Origin: Muribaculaceae bacterium
GTDB lineage: Bacteria > Bacteroidota > Bacteroidia > Bacteroidales > Muribaculaceae
Direction: 5' to 3'
Assembly (NCBI GenBank): GCA_029061255.1
Contig: JAIDSL010000097.1
Location: forward strand, 1 to 64,000
DNA: 64,000 nt
The position numbers and the translations under genes were made by a program. Positions 1 through 8,552 of the stretch are shown here, one piece after another; within the stretch, counting starts at the first letter, position 1; each line of letters starts with the position of its first letter. The notes under the pieces are model-generated. The model searched no databases, was not told where the DNA came from, and saw only the letters and a list, made by a program, of their open reading frames with translations.

Positions 1-809
1 TCTTCTCTTTTCAAAGACTTTGACTGATGTGAATAGGTCGGTCCTTTAGGAGTGGCAGCTACTGCAGGAGACTGCTTTTCAAAATCATACATGTATCTTC
101 CGGTGCTGTAAAAATCAAACAATAAAGTGGGGTCAACCGCCACTCCTCCTATCCTCGCTTCAAAATGAAGGTGGGGTCCCGTACTGTTTCCGGTATTCCC
201 CCCGATTGCTAATGGTTGTCCGGAATAAATAAATTGCCCTTGGCTTACAAGTGCATATTGTAGATGGCCATATACTGTCTCCATCCCGTCCGGATGTGAC
301 ATCACTACATAATGCCCATATCCATTCGGGTCAAATGATATCTGTTTAATGGTTCCGCTTAATGCGGCTCTTACTGTATCTCCAATGTTCAGGCTAAGAT
401 CAACGCCATGATGCACTCTTTGGAACTGCGGTCTCCATCCAAACTTTGACGTAATTATTCCGGTGACCGGACGAAAGAAATCTGCCCTTCCAAGCGTTGG
501 CCTCATATATTCATTGTAAAGATATTCGTCATATTCCCCATCATCACGTCGCCGTTCCTGAAGGATCTGCCTATTCATGGATTTTAAGATGCCGTCAAGC
601 AGATCGACATTCACATCATTTTTTGTTGGCTTGGGTGTGTATCTATGCTTGTTGGAGAAGGCAGGGGTCTTGATGTCTTTTGTAGTTCTCGTCTCATCAA
701 TTGATGCAGCGACAGCCGCCACAAGTTCCGACAATTCGTCAGCTCTTGTGGCGGAAGTGCCTGCGATAATAATCGCGAGAGAAAGGAGTATGGTCTTTAA
801 GCTATTCAA
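1..809 (-). CDS. M23 family peptidoglycan endopeptidase, partial at window edge
   Basis: The gene is read from a TTG start at 809 and runs off the left window edge after 269 codons, so its C-terminus is not seen. A signal peptide follows the start directly (NSLKTILLSLAIIIAGTSA), which supports TTG; the next in-frame ATG is far inside. The C-terminal half has the M23 lysostaphin-type zinc motifs: HHGVD, a SHPDG...YGHL segment and the GPHLHFE motif. Known members cut peptide cross-links of peptidoglycan in the periplasm. Only one base separates it from the wzz stop, and a GGAG sequence about 10 bases upstream lies inside the end of wzz, so translation is probably coupled to the polysaccharide-export operon. 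All metal ligands appear present, so I expect an active enzyme rather than a degenerate activator. Confidence 0.85.
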   Translation of the reverse strand, partial: MNSLKTILLSLAIIIAGTSATRADELSELVAAVAASIDETRTTKDIKTPAFSNKHRYTPKPTKNDVNVDLLDGILKSMNRQILQERRRDDGEYDEYLYNEYMRPTLGRADFFRPVTGIITSKFGWRPQFQRVHHGVDLSLNIGDTVRAALSGTIKQISFDPNGYGHYVVMSHPDGMETVYGHLQYALVSQGQFIYSGQPLAIGGNTGNSTGPHLHFEARIGGVAVDPTLLFDFYSTGRYMYDFEKQSPAVAATPKGPTYSHQSKSLKRE

Positions 810-810
810 A

Positions 811-1974
811 TTATTTTGTCTCCTCTTCGTTTTTCTTTTTCTTCATCTCCTCAAGGAGAGGTTTTCCGTAGAGAATCCAAGCTGAGCACGCCACGAATGC
901 TAAGAATACGAATCCTACCAGGATCAAAGGCTTGCGTGGTGATGTCGGCTTAATAGGCACGGTAGCCGGAGATACGGTAGCATATACCGGAGTGTTTTCC
1001 TGAACCTTGGCTTTTGCTACTTGCACCTGCTGTGCAGTCTGATTATAAAGGTTGAATGCCAAAGTAGCCTCATTTTGGAGGCGTTCGCGTGTGGTCTGCG
1101 CGGAATGGAGAATCACGCCGTTGTTGCGGTCAAGATAATCAGCATATTTTTGCTGTGCCTGATAGTAGTTGTCCTTGGCTTCCTTGTTGAGAAGTTCAGC
1201 ATATTCAAGGTCTTTACGGGCCTTGTTGGTGCGGTAGTCAGTGATGTACGCTTGAAGGCGATTGACGACAGTGTCGGCCAGGGTAGCTGAGACAAGAGGA
1301 TCCTGCATCATGACCGAAATGGTGATTACAGATGTCTTGGTGTCAACCGAAGCAGAAATTCTCGCTCTGAGAGCTTTCACAACGGCATCTTCGGGTCGCG
1401 TAAGTTGGAAAGTATCCGTAGGCTTATTAGTGTCGACTTCCTCTGCGTCTCCACTTCTTAGCAACCCAATCAGCTTAAACGGGAGTCCCATTATTGCGGA
1501 CCACCAGGGTGCCTTAAGGTCTTCTTCCACATATTCCCTGACAGTTATTTTCTTTTCACCGTCGATGTCTTCTACCGGGACATTGAACAGCCCGACAAGA
1601 AACGGCACTGAGCTCACTACATCCGGATAAAGAGTGGGGCTTACGGCATCGCTGCCTGTCTGGCCACCTCCGATACCCACCATAGCTGCCATAGCTCCAA
1701 GACTTCCGCCGGCCTTTTGTCCGTTGCCCGCCTCCGGGGCTAACTTAACATCGGTAGTATACTCACGAGGAATGCTGAACGCTACAATCAGACCAACAAT
1801 AGCGCCAATACAGCACCAGATGGCTATTTTCTTTTTCTGTCGCCATAGTTTTAAGGCGAGTTCCAGAAGATCGATTTCCTGTTCTTCATCTTGGGAGTTG
1901 ATTTCCGGCTGATTATTGTCAGATGTGCGGAGTTTTATCTCGTCCCCATTTATATCTTTTTCTGTGGAGTTCAT
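811..1974 (-). CDS. wzz: Wzz-type polysaccharide chain-length determinant / co-polymerase
   Basis: This 387-residue inner-membrane protein has the Wzz layout: a cytoplasmic acidic N-terminus, a first transmembrane helix at about 50-70 ending in the SIPREY motif, a long periplasmic part rich in coiled coil (about 255-330), then a proline-rich stretch (PVKPTSPRKP-like) and a second helix at about 350-372. There is no C-terminal tyrosine-kinase domain, so it is the kinase-less form. Such proteins set the chain length of O-antigen or capsule and contact the outer-membrane exporter. It starts 19 bases after the wza stop on the same strand and is followed one base later by the M23 peptidase, so the three are one operon. 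Function is firm at family level; the polymer is unknown. Confidence 0.9.
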   Translation of the reverse strand: MNSTEKDINGDEIKLRTSDNNQPEINSQDEEQEIDLLELALKLWRQKKKIAIWCCIGAIVGLIVAFSIPREYTTDVKLAPEAGNGQKAGGSLGAMAAMVGIGGGQTGSDAVSPTLYPDVVSSVPFLVGLFNVPVEDIDGEKKITVREYVEEDLKAPWWSAIMGLPFKLIGLLRSGDAEEVDTNKPTDTFQLTRPEDAVVKALRARISASVDTKTSVITISVMMQDPLVSATLADTVVNRLQAYITDYRTNKARKDLEYAELLNKEAKDNYYQAQQKYADYLDRNNGVILHSAQTTRERLQNEATLAFNLYNQTAQQVQVAKAKVQENTPVYATVSPATVPIKPTSPRKPLILVGFVFLAFVACSAWILYGKPLLEEMKKKKNEEETK

Positions 1975-1993
1975 ACTTGTTGAGTAATCTTGG

Positions 1994-4375
1994 TTATCTT
2001 CTGAATATTGCAGCTACTGCAGCCGTCATAGATGCAATAGAACCTAAAGTTGTAGCGATAGAGAGCACCTTTGTCCAATCAAATCCTTGGCCCTCAGGCT
2101 TGGTCGGGACAATAATCTGGCAACCGGGTTCAATTGCCACATTGCCTTTTGCTTTAGCAGCCGAACCGTTCATATAGACGATGAATGCCTTTCTCTTTTG
2201 TGCACGTTCTCCATATCCGCCTGCCTGCTCGATATAATATTTCAGTTTTTTCCCGGGCACGTATACCACAGTGTTTGGGAAAAGCACATCACCGGTGATG
2301 GAAACAGTACTTTGTTCCTCAGGAATAAAAATCTGGTCGCCGGGCTGGAGCGTGAAGTCCTCAATCGATCCGGGCGACTGAATAGCCTTCATGAGGTTGA
2401 TGCCTACATAGAACTGGTCTGATGTGGCAGATGGATCGATATTGATGCTGTCTTCCGTCTGGTTGTGTGCATTGGCCAGACGCATGGTCTCATTGCGGAG
2501 CTCCCTTTGGTCGGCAGTGCGGAGACGCTTAAGATATGCGCCTTTCACATAAGCACTTTCAAGCAAGCCACCTGCGCGTCGGATCACATCTGATACTCTT
2601 TCATTGCGAGCTTCAATTACGTAGTTGCCCGGATAGAGCACCTCGCCATTGAGAGTGACTGTCTCCTGCTGGCTGTATGTCGGGCTTTTTCTTACCTGGA
2701 CGAAGTCGTAAGGCTTCAGGACGAATTCTGCAGCTTTGCTCACGTCAAGGCCTTCCTCAATATTGACAGTGAAGGTTTCGGCAAGCTGGTTGGTGGCGTC
2801 GGTCGCATTCTGGTCGATGATGCGTCGAGAAATCTCCACACGTGCGGTAGAAGCACCTTCGCGAAGTCCTCCGGCCTGGAGAATAAGGTCCTTCAAAGTA
2901 GTGCCTTCAGCATATGGGTATGTGCCGGGAGCGAATACAAAACCTTGGATTGTGAATCCTCCACGTTCTGTGATGGCGTTGATGTTTATGATATTGATGA
3001 TATCGTTTTTGCGAAGTTCAATGTCTGCCTCAGTCCCGTCCATAATATTGCCGAGGTTGATGGATAGCACTTCAAGCGAACGGTCCGGTTTTTCGCGATA
3101 CATAAGAGCGCGTCCGAGGTATGCATCATCTGTAAGTCCGTCTGCAGTCTCTATAAGTTGGCGCAGTGTCTTGACGTTGTCGCTGATGGCATATGTGCCG
3201 GGACGATATACTGATCCGCCTATTTCTACCTTGTTGGTAAATACATCTGTGACAACTCCAATTGAAACTACATCGCCGTCTTTAAGATAGTATGATGAAT
3301 ACTCGTCCTTGTCTACGGTGTTGAGTTCCTTGTCGAGTCCGTTGAGGCGAAGCACGCGCACTACATCGCTGTATGCGTCTCCTGTAAATCCACCTGCGTA
3401 TTCTATCAGTTTAGAAAGGCTTTCATTGTTCTTAAGCTCATAAAACATAGGACGCTTCACATTGCCTTCCACATGCACAAGCTCATTGTAGGGAGGCACG
3501 ATGATGACATCTCCTTCCTGCAGACGTATGTTGCCGGCATCTTTACCCTTGAAAAGATAGTCATATACGTCGATTGAGGATATTTTCTTTCCATTTCTGA
3601 CAATGTCGATATTTCTAACCGAACCTATGTCGTTGATGCCACCCGCATTGTAGAGGGCATGAAAAGCGTTTGAGAAGGGTGATATTCTAAAGGTACCGGG
3701 CCTGTTCACTTCGCCTAACACGTCAATCTGTATGGAACGAATCTGTCCCAAAGTCAGATTTATGTCTGTGTCGCTTCCAACACCGGAATATTTCTTTGCA
3801 AATATGTTTTTGAGTTGCTGGTTTGCTTCGTCGACAGTGAGTCCATTCAGATAGACGGGGCCTAACTGAGAAATCATTATTCGTCCGTCGGGGGAAATCT
3901 GCTGGCGTATATTGTCTTCGCTGACACCCCATATGTCGATTATTACTTCATCGCCGGGTCCGAGACGATAATTCTTAGGAGTGGCCATGTTGGAGTTTGG
4001 CTCGAAAGTGAGAGCACGGGAGTTGAAGATATCATGGCCGTAGATGGTTTTCCTGACATTCGTGCTTTCATCTACGTCTTCCACTGCTTGGTTGTCTTCT
4101 TCGCTTTCTGCCACTTCATCACGAAGCCTGTTTTGGAGTGCAGTTCCAGTTGTGGCATTGACTTGAGTGTTCTGTTCCTCCGCATATTGGGCGCGGATTC
4201 TACGGATTTGGTCGGCTGAGACGCCTTGTGCAAGCAGCTCCTTGGCAATCTGGTTTTGCGACTTGCCTGTGGCAGCCTCTGTCTTGATGTAGGTGATCAC
4301 TTGCTCGTCGGTCAAAGCCATCGCCGGCAGGGCGCAGAGCAACATCAGCGGGACTAAAAAACGTGTTACCTTCAT
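1994..4375 (-). CDS. wza: Wza-type outer-membrane polysaccharide export protein with multiple SLBB domains
   Basis: The 793-residue protein has a signal peptide (residues 1-20), a helical charged segment (about 21-100), a Poly_export domain near 135-220 (YRLGPGDEVIIDIWG; SPDGRI), and then a series of SLBB repeats of the form VxGEVxxPGTF, VEGNVKRPMFY, IGGSVYRPGTY, IQGFVFAPGTY, LNGEVLYPGNY and ITGDVLFPNT. A hydrophobic helix lies at the extreme C-terminus (about 770-790), matching the outer-membrane-spanning helix of Wza. Known relatives form the octameric channel for capsule or exopolysaccharide. At 793 residues it is much longer than E. coli Wza (about 380) because of the extra SLBB units, a form common in Bacteroidetes. 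No clear lipobox is seen; Cys14 is not in a good context. It leads the wza-wzz-M23 operon. Confidence 0.92.
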   Translation of the reverse strand: MKVTRFLVPLMLLCALPAMALTDEQVITYIKTEAATGKSQNQIAKELLAQGVSADQIRRIRAQYAEEQNTQVNATTGTALQNRLRDEVAESEEDNQAVEDVDESTNVRKTIYGHDIFNSRALTFEPNSNMATPKNYRLGPGDEVIIDIWGVSEDNIRQQISPDGRIMISQLGPVYLNGLTVDEANQQLKNIFAKKYSGVGSDTDINLTLGQIRSIQIDVLGEVNRPGTFRISPFSNAFHALYNAGGINDIGSVRNIDIVRNGKKISSIDVYDYLFKGKDAGNIRLQEGDVIIVPPYNELVHVEGNVKRPMFYELKNNESLSKLIEYAGGFTGDAYSDVVRVLRLNGLDKELNTVDKDEYSSYYLKDGDVVSIGVVTDVFTNKVEIGGSVYRPGTYAISDNVKTLRQLIETADGLTDDAYLGRALMYREKPDRSLEVLSINLGNIMDGTEADIELRKNDIINIININAITERGGFTIQGFVFAPGTYPYAEGTTLKDLILQAGGLREGASTARVEISRRIIDQNATDATNQLAETFTVNIEEGLDVSKAAEFVLKPYDFVQVRKSPTYSQQETVTLNGEVLYPGNYVIEARNERVSDVIRRAGGLLESAYVKGAYLKRLRTADQRELRNETMRLANAHNQTEDSINIDPSATSDQFYVGINLMKAIQSPGSIEDFTLQPGDQIFIPEEQSTVSITGDVLFPNTVVYVPGKKLKYYIEQAGGYGERAQKRKAFIVYMNGSAAKAKGNVAIEPGCQIIVPTKPEGQGFDWTKVLSIATTLGSIASMTAAVAAIFRR

Positions 4376-4426
4376 ATCCTTGTTAAAGTTGTTTTCGTTG
4401 TAAGCGATAAAACGCTATAATTTCCG

Positions 4427-4457
4427 CAAAATTAATAAAAAATCCCGTTATAGCCAA
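4427..4457 (-). promoter_or_regulatory. Candidate promoter for wza operon
   Basis: On the minus strand a TTG (4457-4455) lies 20 bases before TAATTTTG (4434-4427), matching the Bacteroidetes -33/-7 pattern. It is about 50 bases upstream of the wza start. Confidence 0.5.
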
Positions 4458-4486
4458 CAGTTATGTTTCTTTTTTTAATAAGTTAA

Positions 4487-4518
4487 ACAAAAATCCCGAT
4501 AGCCAACGGCTATCGGGA
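4487..4518 (-). terminator. Intrinsic terminator after tRNA-Ser(GCU)
   Basis: A perfect 10-bp stem (CCCGATAGCC / GGCTATCGGG, loop of 3) is followed on the minus strand by ATTTTTGTTT. It sits a few bases past the 3' end of the tRNA, so it should end that transcript before the wza promoter. Confidence 0.85.
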
Positions 4519-4523
4519 CTTCG

Positions 4524-4610
4524 CGGTGAGGACGAGATTCGAACTCGTGGTAGGATTGCTCCTACGTCAGTTTAGCAAACTGGTGGTTTCAGCCACTCAC
4601 CCACCTCACC
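4524..4610 (-). tRNA. tRNA-Ser(GCU)
   Basis: The minus strand folds as a class II tRNA: acceptor GGTGAGG pairs with CCTCACC, the T-arm holds GTTCGAATC, there is a long variable arm, and the anticodon stem CAGTT/AACTG encloses GCT. The anticodon GCU reads AGC/AGU serine codons. The gene is 87 nt with discriminator G; CCA is not encoded. It has its own promoter and terminator. Confidence 0.95.
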
Positions 4611-4637
4611 ATTAGAGGTTTCCTCTCATTTGCGGTG

Positions 4638-4669
4638 CAAAGTTAATAAGAAAAATTGAATCTGCCAAA
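4638..4669 (-). promoter_or_regulatory. Promoter of tRNA-Ser(GCU)
   Basis: TTTG (4669-4666), 20 bases, then TAACTTTG (4645-4638) on the minus strand. The -7 box ends about 27 bases before the tRNA 5' end. The fit to the Bacteroidetes consensus is excellent. Confidence 0.75.
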
Positions 4670-4733
4670 TTTTTTGCAAATTTTTTTGAAAATGACATCA
4701 CGTTGGCTCTTTCCGGCATACCAATGGGGTGTT

Positions 4734-5642
4734 TTAGATCTGGATTCGGAGTCCCTCTTTGCCGAGGATGACATTTGGGAATATGCTTCGGGCTTCATCC
4801 AAAAAGAGAGTGTCGTCTTTGTAGCGAGATGAGTAGTGGCCCGTAAGCAGTCGCCCGGCTCCTGCATCCCTTGCAATGCGGGCAGCATCGGCTGCAGTGG
4901 AATGTCCTCTCTCTCTTGCCTTGTCGCTGTCAGGCGTAAGGTAAGTCGTCTCATGGAAGAGGAGGTCCACTCCTTTTATCTTTGAAGCCAAGTCGGGGAT
5001 ATAGGCAGTGTCGCTGATGTGCGCGTAGCTTCGTGGTGGATTCGGGTCTTTAGTGAGAATGGAATTGGCAATGACAGTGTCATCGGGCTTTATGAAGTCT
5101 TCTCCTGCCTTGATACGGTTAAAAGCCCATATCGGCACGCCGTGGAAGTCGCACATAGCCCTGTCGATATGTCGAAGGCTTGGCTTTTCCTCAAATACGT
5201 ATCCTACGGCCGGAATCTTATGGCGTAGAGGCACAGTCCTCACCCGCAATGAATCATTTTCAAACACAATGGCTTCTTCCGGACGGATTACGTTGAACTT
5301 CACATCTATCGGGAGCCCCCGATTGAAATAGTCAAACATTGCAGACAAGATTTTCTTCCCATCCTCAAAAGTGTGGATTGTTATGTCGCCTTCGAGTCCG
5401 GAAAGCGCCATAGTGCCGATAAGCCCCGGCAACCCGAACACGTGGTCGCCATGTAGGTGGGTCAGGAAGATATGGTTGAGACGCGGAAGCTTAAGCCGCT
5501 GTCGTTGCAGCTCCTTTTGTGCCCCTTCGCCGCAATCGATCATAAACAGGTTTTCCCTGAAGTTGACGACAGTGCATGATGGATTGTGCACGGGCGATGG
5601 CTTAGCGCTTCCGCATCCTAATATGTTTATTTCAAATTTCAC
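4734..5642 (-). CDS. rnz: Ribonuclease Z (tRNA 3'-processing endonuclease)
   Basis: The 302-residue length is that of the short bacterial RNase Z/ElaC. The metallo-beta-lactamase fold is shown by GCGSAKPSP near the N-terminus, the zinc motif HLHGDH at residues 62-67 with preceding DCGEG, a HISDTAYI segment, FHETTY, and a late GHYSSRY. The enzyme cuts tRNA precursors after the discriminator base so that CCA can be added. This fits the neighbouring tRNA-Ser(GCU) and tRNA-Ser(GGA), which do not encode CCA. It lies 45 bases downstream of sdaA on the same strand and is probably co-transcribed with it. Confidence 0.95.
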   Translation of the reverse strand: MKFEINILGCGSAKPSPVHNPSCTVVNFRENLFMIDCGEGAQKELQRQRLKLPRLNHIFLTHLHGDHVFGLPGLIGTMALSGLEGDITIHTFEDGKKILSAMFDYFNRGLPIDVKFNVIRPEEAIVFENDSLRVRTVPLRHKIPAVGYVFEEKPSLRHIDRAMCDFHGVPIWAFNRIKAGEDFIKPDDTVIANSILTKDPNPPRSYAHISDTAYIPDLASKIKGVDLLFHETTYLTPDSDKARERGHSTAADAARIARDAGAGRLLTGHYSSRYKDDTLFLDEARSIFPNVILGKEGLRIQI

Positions 5643-5687
5643 TGATTTTCAGTTCAAATTTTATGAGATGGGGTCTTACATTTCAAA

Positions 5688-6905
5688 TTATTTCCTGAGC
5701 ATCTGCTCATAGTCTTTGGCAAGTCCGCCGGTGCCGGTCTCCTTATAGAGCGATGGTAAGTCGTGCCCGGTCTCTTTCATCACTGTCACCAGTTTGTCAA
5801 ACGATACACGGTGGCTTCCATCTGTAAATGAAGCGTAGATGTTGGCATCCAGGGCTCGTGCTGCGGCGTAGGCATTGCGTTCGATGCAGGGGATCTGCAC
5901 GAGTCCGCACACCGGGTCGCAAGTCATGCCGAGGTGATGCTCCAATCCCATCTCAGCTGCATATTCTATCTGTGCGGGACTTCCGCCAAAGAGTTGTGTG
6001 GCAGCTGCCGCTGCCATGGCGCAAGCCACTCCGACTTCACCTTGGCAACCTACATCCGCACCTGCGATGGAAGCATTATGCTTCACTACATTGCCGAAAA
6101 GCCCTGCGGTAGCCAGCGCGTGTACCATTTGGGCATCGGCAAAATGGCGGCTTTCCCATAGGTGATAGAGCACACCCGGGATCACTCCGCTTGATCCGCA
6201 TGTGGGAGCCGTGACGATCTCTCCGCCTGAGGCATTTTCTTCGCTTACGGCAAGGGCATATGCGAATACACGGCCACGGCTTTTGAGGTTGTCTTTGTAT
6301 CCTCCGGCTTTCACAAAGTATGCGCAAGCCTTACGTTGAAGATTAAGAGGGCCCGGGAGTCGGCCTTCTCGATTAAGTCCTCGCTCCACGGCGTCTTTCA
6401 TCACTTTCCATACTTCCAAAAGATAGTCCCATATCTCCGGGCCTTCGCATTGCTCCACATACTCCCAATATGTATGTCCGGTGCGTTCGCAATATGCCAT
6501 GATGTCGGTGATGGTATTGAGCGGGTAAATTTCCCCCGATTCGGTGTGGGGCTTGCCCGGCTCCTCAAGAGCTCCGCCTCCGACGCTGAATACTGTCCAT
6601 TCCCCTGTCTGGTTGCCGTCGGCGTCAAGGCTGCGAAATTTCATCCCGTTTGGGTGGAAATCGAGAAACGTGTCGGGGCGCCAGATGATTTCAGTCTCTT
6701 TTCCTGATTTTGAGAGTTCGTCAAGTATGGCCACGTCGGTCATGTGCCCTTTGCCGGTGGCGGCGAGGCTTCCATAAAGTGTCACTTCGAAATGGTCTGC
6801 TTCCGGATGCTGGTCGCGAAATGTTTGGGCCGCTTTTCGTGGTCCCATCGTATGCGATGAGGATGGCCCGGTTCCAATCCTGAATAATTCGCGTAAGGAT
6901 TTCAT
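5688..6905 (-). CDS. sdaA: L-serine ammonia-lyase, iron-sulfur type, single chain
   Basis: The protein (405 aa) converts L-serine to pyruvate and ammonia using a [4Fe-4S] cluster. The N-terminal beta domain begins ELFRIGTGPSSSHTMGP, a family signature, and the catalytic alpha domain carries TAPTCGSSGVIPG. Cys287 (GCQGEVG), Cys329 and Cys340 (CDPVCGLVQIPC) have the spacing 42 and 11, as in known cluster-binding lyases. The single-chain form fuses the alpha and beta parts that are separate in some Firmicutes. It starts at ATG 6905. It is flanked on both sides by serine tRNA genes and followed by rnz. Assignment is firm. Confidence 0.95.
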   Translation of the reverse strand: MKSLRELFRIGTGPSSSHTMGPRKAAQTFRDQHPEADHFEVTLYGSLAATGKGHMTDVAILDELSKSGKETEIIWRPDTFLDFHPNGMKFRSLDADGNQTGEWTVFSVGGGALEEPGKPHTESGEIYPLNTITDIMAYCERTGHTYWEYVEQCEGPEIWDYLLEVWKVMKDAVERGLNREGRLPGPLNLQRKACAYFVKAGGYKDNLKSRGRVFAYALAVSEENASGGEIVTAPTCGSSGVIPGVLYHLWESRHFADAQMVHALATAGLFGNVVKHNASIAGADVGCQGEVGVACAMAAAAATQLFGGSPAQIEYAAEMGLEHHLGMTCDPVCGLVQIPCIERNAYAAARALDANIYASFTDGSHRVSFDKLVTVMKETGHDLPSLYKETGTGGLAKDYEQMLRK

Positions 6906-6969
6906 GTGAAGGTATCTAAGGATGGTTTGTAAATGATAGGTGAGTTGTGGGAGAGGAGTATTTGTAATG

Positions 6970-7003
6970 AAAAAAGGCTCGCAGATAAATCAACGAGCCT
7001 TTG
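6970..7003 (-). terminator. Intrinsic terminator after the tRNA-Ser pair
   Basis: On the minus strand AAAGGCTCG and CGAGCCTTT form a stem around a 12-base loop, followed by a T tract. It lies right after the CCA end of tRNA-Ser(UGA). Confidence 0.85.
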
Positions 7004-7004
7004 T

Positions 7005-7094
<90 letters not shown>

Positions 7095-7134
7095 GAAAAA
7101 ATATCTTGTAGCTTTTGCTCTCAAAAGTCTGTCG

Positions 7135-7222
7135 CGGAGTGAGCGAGATTCGAACTCGCGGTACGCTTTTGGCGTACACACGCTTTCCAGGCGTGCCTCT
7201 TCAGCCACTCGAGCATCACTCC
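7135..7222 (-). tRNA. tRNA-Ser(GGA)
   Basis: Class II tRNA on the minus strand: acceptor GGAGTGA/TCACTCC with discriminator G; anticodon stem CACGC/GCGTG around CTGGAAA gives GGA, reading UCC/UCU. There is a long variable arm and a T-arm with GTTCGAATC. CCA is not encoded. It is the first gene of a two-tRNA transcript. Confidence 0.95.
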
Positions 7223-7261
7223 AAAAAGAATTTGCAGCCGCTTATCCTGCGTTTGCGACTG

Positions 7262-7292
7262 CAAAGTTAGTAATAAATTTCGGTTCCGCAAA
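7262..7292 (-). promoter_or_regulatory. Promoter of the tRNA-Ser(GGA)-tRNA-Ser(UGA) transcript
   Basis: TTTG (7292-7289), 19 bases, then TAACTTTG (7269-7262) on the minus strand. The -7 box is the same as at the tRNA-Ser(GCU) gene. Confidence 0.75.
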
Positions 7293-7321
7293 ATATTTCG
7301 CGATTTTTTTCAAAAAATTTT

Positions 7322-8230
7322 TTAGAAACCGGGTTTCAGGATTGAGCAGCCCCTGAATGATACATTGCGGCCGTCGAGCTTATAGTTGATCGACACCTCA
7401 GTAAGGTCAGGCGAAGTCAGGTAAAAAGAGAAGTCTGTAGCTGCAAATCCCACTGAGTCTACCAAAGCTATCTGATTGTCTTTTTTGCCAAGGATTTTGG
7501 TCATTGGGGCTGGAGACTGAAGAGAGAAGCCCTCATGGGTAAATACCACCGGAATTTCACCAAAACGTATCACCTTAGGGAAAGACTTGTCTTGATTGGC
7601 AGAGAGCTCAGCATTATACACATATACACTGGCAGTTTTCTTTTCGAAGTCGATGATTGCTACATAGTCTGAGCCTTTGGTAGTGTGCGATTCTCCCGTA
7701 GTTGAAGACATTGTCTGTCCTCTGAACATGGCTGCCGGCCAGAAAGTCTGCACGCTATAGCGGTCGTTGAGCGTATAGCTCATGTCAAGACGCTGTACGA
7801 TTGGGATATCGTAGACAGGGTTCAGGAGATTGCTCATAGCAGCATAGCCGTAGACGATAGTCCCTTTTAAGTCTCTTACGTTGCTTCCGATGCCGGCATT
7901 CCCGTATTTGGAGAAATATACGTTGTAGACATCTCCGAGGCCATCCACTTTAAATGATGTGGAGTGTAAGCCCATTGTGTCTGTCTCGAACGAATGCTTC
8001 TGGTTGTTGATGATGATATCGTTGGCTTTGACATCTACCACCTGCCTCGAAATATTGTTTTTGACCTCATATGTCACGTCAGAAGCTTGCGCCATCTGTG
8101 ATGGATCTTGTGTGTCTATGATCAAATTGTATTCGCGGAAGTTGATGGTCTGATACGAGTCTTTTGTCTCTGTATTGCAGGAGGCAAGTGCAAGTGCCAT
8201 TGCTGCAAACGGAATGATAGCTTTCTTCAT
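7322..8230 (-). CDS. Putative lipoprotein, unknown function
   Basis: I do not recognise a family. The 302-residue product starts with a lipoprotein signal whose lipobox LASC places the lipidated cysteine at residue 18. The mature part is mostly predicted beta-strand with alternating polar and hydrophobic residues, a Ser/Thr-rich segment near 175-190 ([15 protein letters not shown]), and no cysteine cluster or enzyme motif I can name. The C-terminus ends [10 protein letters not shown]. It is divergent from the tricorn-like protease gene and sits downstream of its own candidate promoter. An envelope-attached beta-sandwich protein is the most that can be inferred. Confidence 0.75.
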   Translation of the reverse strand: MKKAIIPFAAMALALASCNTETKDSYQTINFREYNLIIDTQDPSQMAQASDVTYEVKNNISRQVVDVKANDIIINNQKHSFETDTMGLHSTSFKVDGLGDVYNVYFSKYGNAGIGSNVRDLKGTIVYGYAAMSNLLNPVYDIPIVQRLDMSYTLNDRYSVQTFWPAAMFRGQTMSSTTGESHTTKGSDYVAIIDFEKKTASVYVYNAELSANQDKSFPKVIRFGEIPVVFTHEGFSLQSPAPMTKILGKKDNQIALVDSVGFAATDFSFYLTSPDLTEVSINYKLDGRNVSFRGCSILKPGF

Positions 8231-8341
8231 TATGTTATTTTGTTAAGAGTTAGCGTTTAATGTGCTTGTTGATGAATCTTTTAGGGTTTATGATTTAAGG
8301 CGAAAGTCACTGTTATATCACTGCTCACCCTATTCCGGCTG

Positions 8342-8370
8342 CAAAATTAATAAAAAAACTTGTAGCACAA
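8342..8370 (-). promoter_or_regulatory. Candidate promoter for the lipoprotein gene at 7322-8230
   Basis: TTG (8370-8368), 18 bases, then TAATTTTG (8349-8342) on the minus strand, about 110 bases before the start codon. The 8231-8552 gap otherwise holds only this promoter and the protease promoter on the other strand. Confidence 0.5.
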
Positions 8371-8491
8371 TCATAAAAAAAGAAAATATAAGTGGTCTAA
8401 TTCATAAAAAAACAAAATTTGTTAGATAATAGAATCTATCGTCGTTGCATGCCTTTCCCTATGCGAGATAATGCTTTTCGTCCAAAAACGG

Positions 8492-8521
8492 TTGATTTTT
8501 GAAAAATATTTCATATCTTTG
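8492..8521 (+). promoter_or_regulatory. Promoter of the tricorn-like protease gene
   Basis: TTG (8492-8494), 19 bases, then TATCTTTG (8514-8521). Transcription should begin near 8528, which excludes the upstream in-frame ATG at 8499 and fixes the start codon at 8553. Confidence 0.7.
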
Positions 8522-8552
8522 CAGTTCAAACAACTTCTATTTTAAATCAGTC

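Noticed and set aside
8499..8552. Longer N-terminus for the tricorn-like protease starting at 8499
   Set aside because: The promoter -7 box (8514-8521) lies inside it, and the signal peptide starts at 8553.
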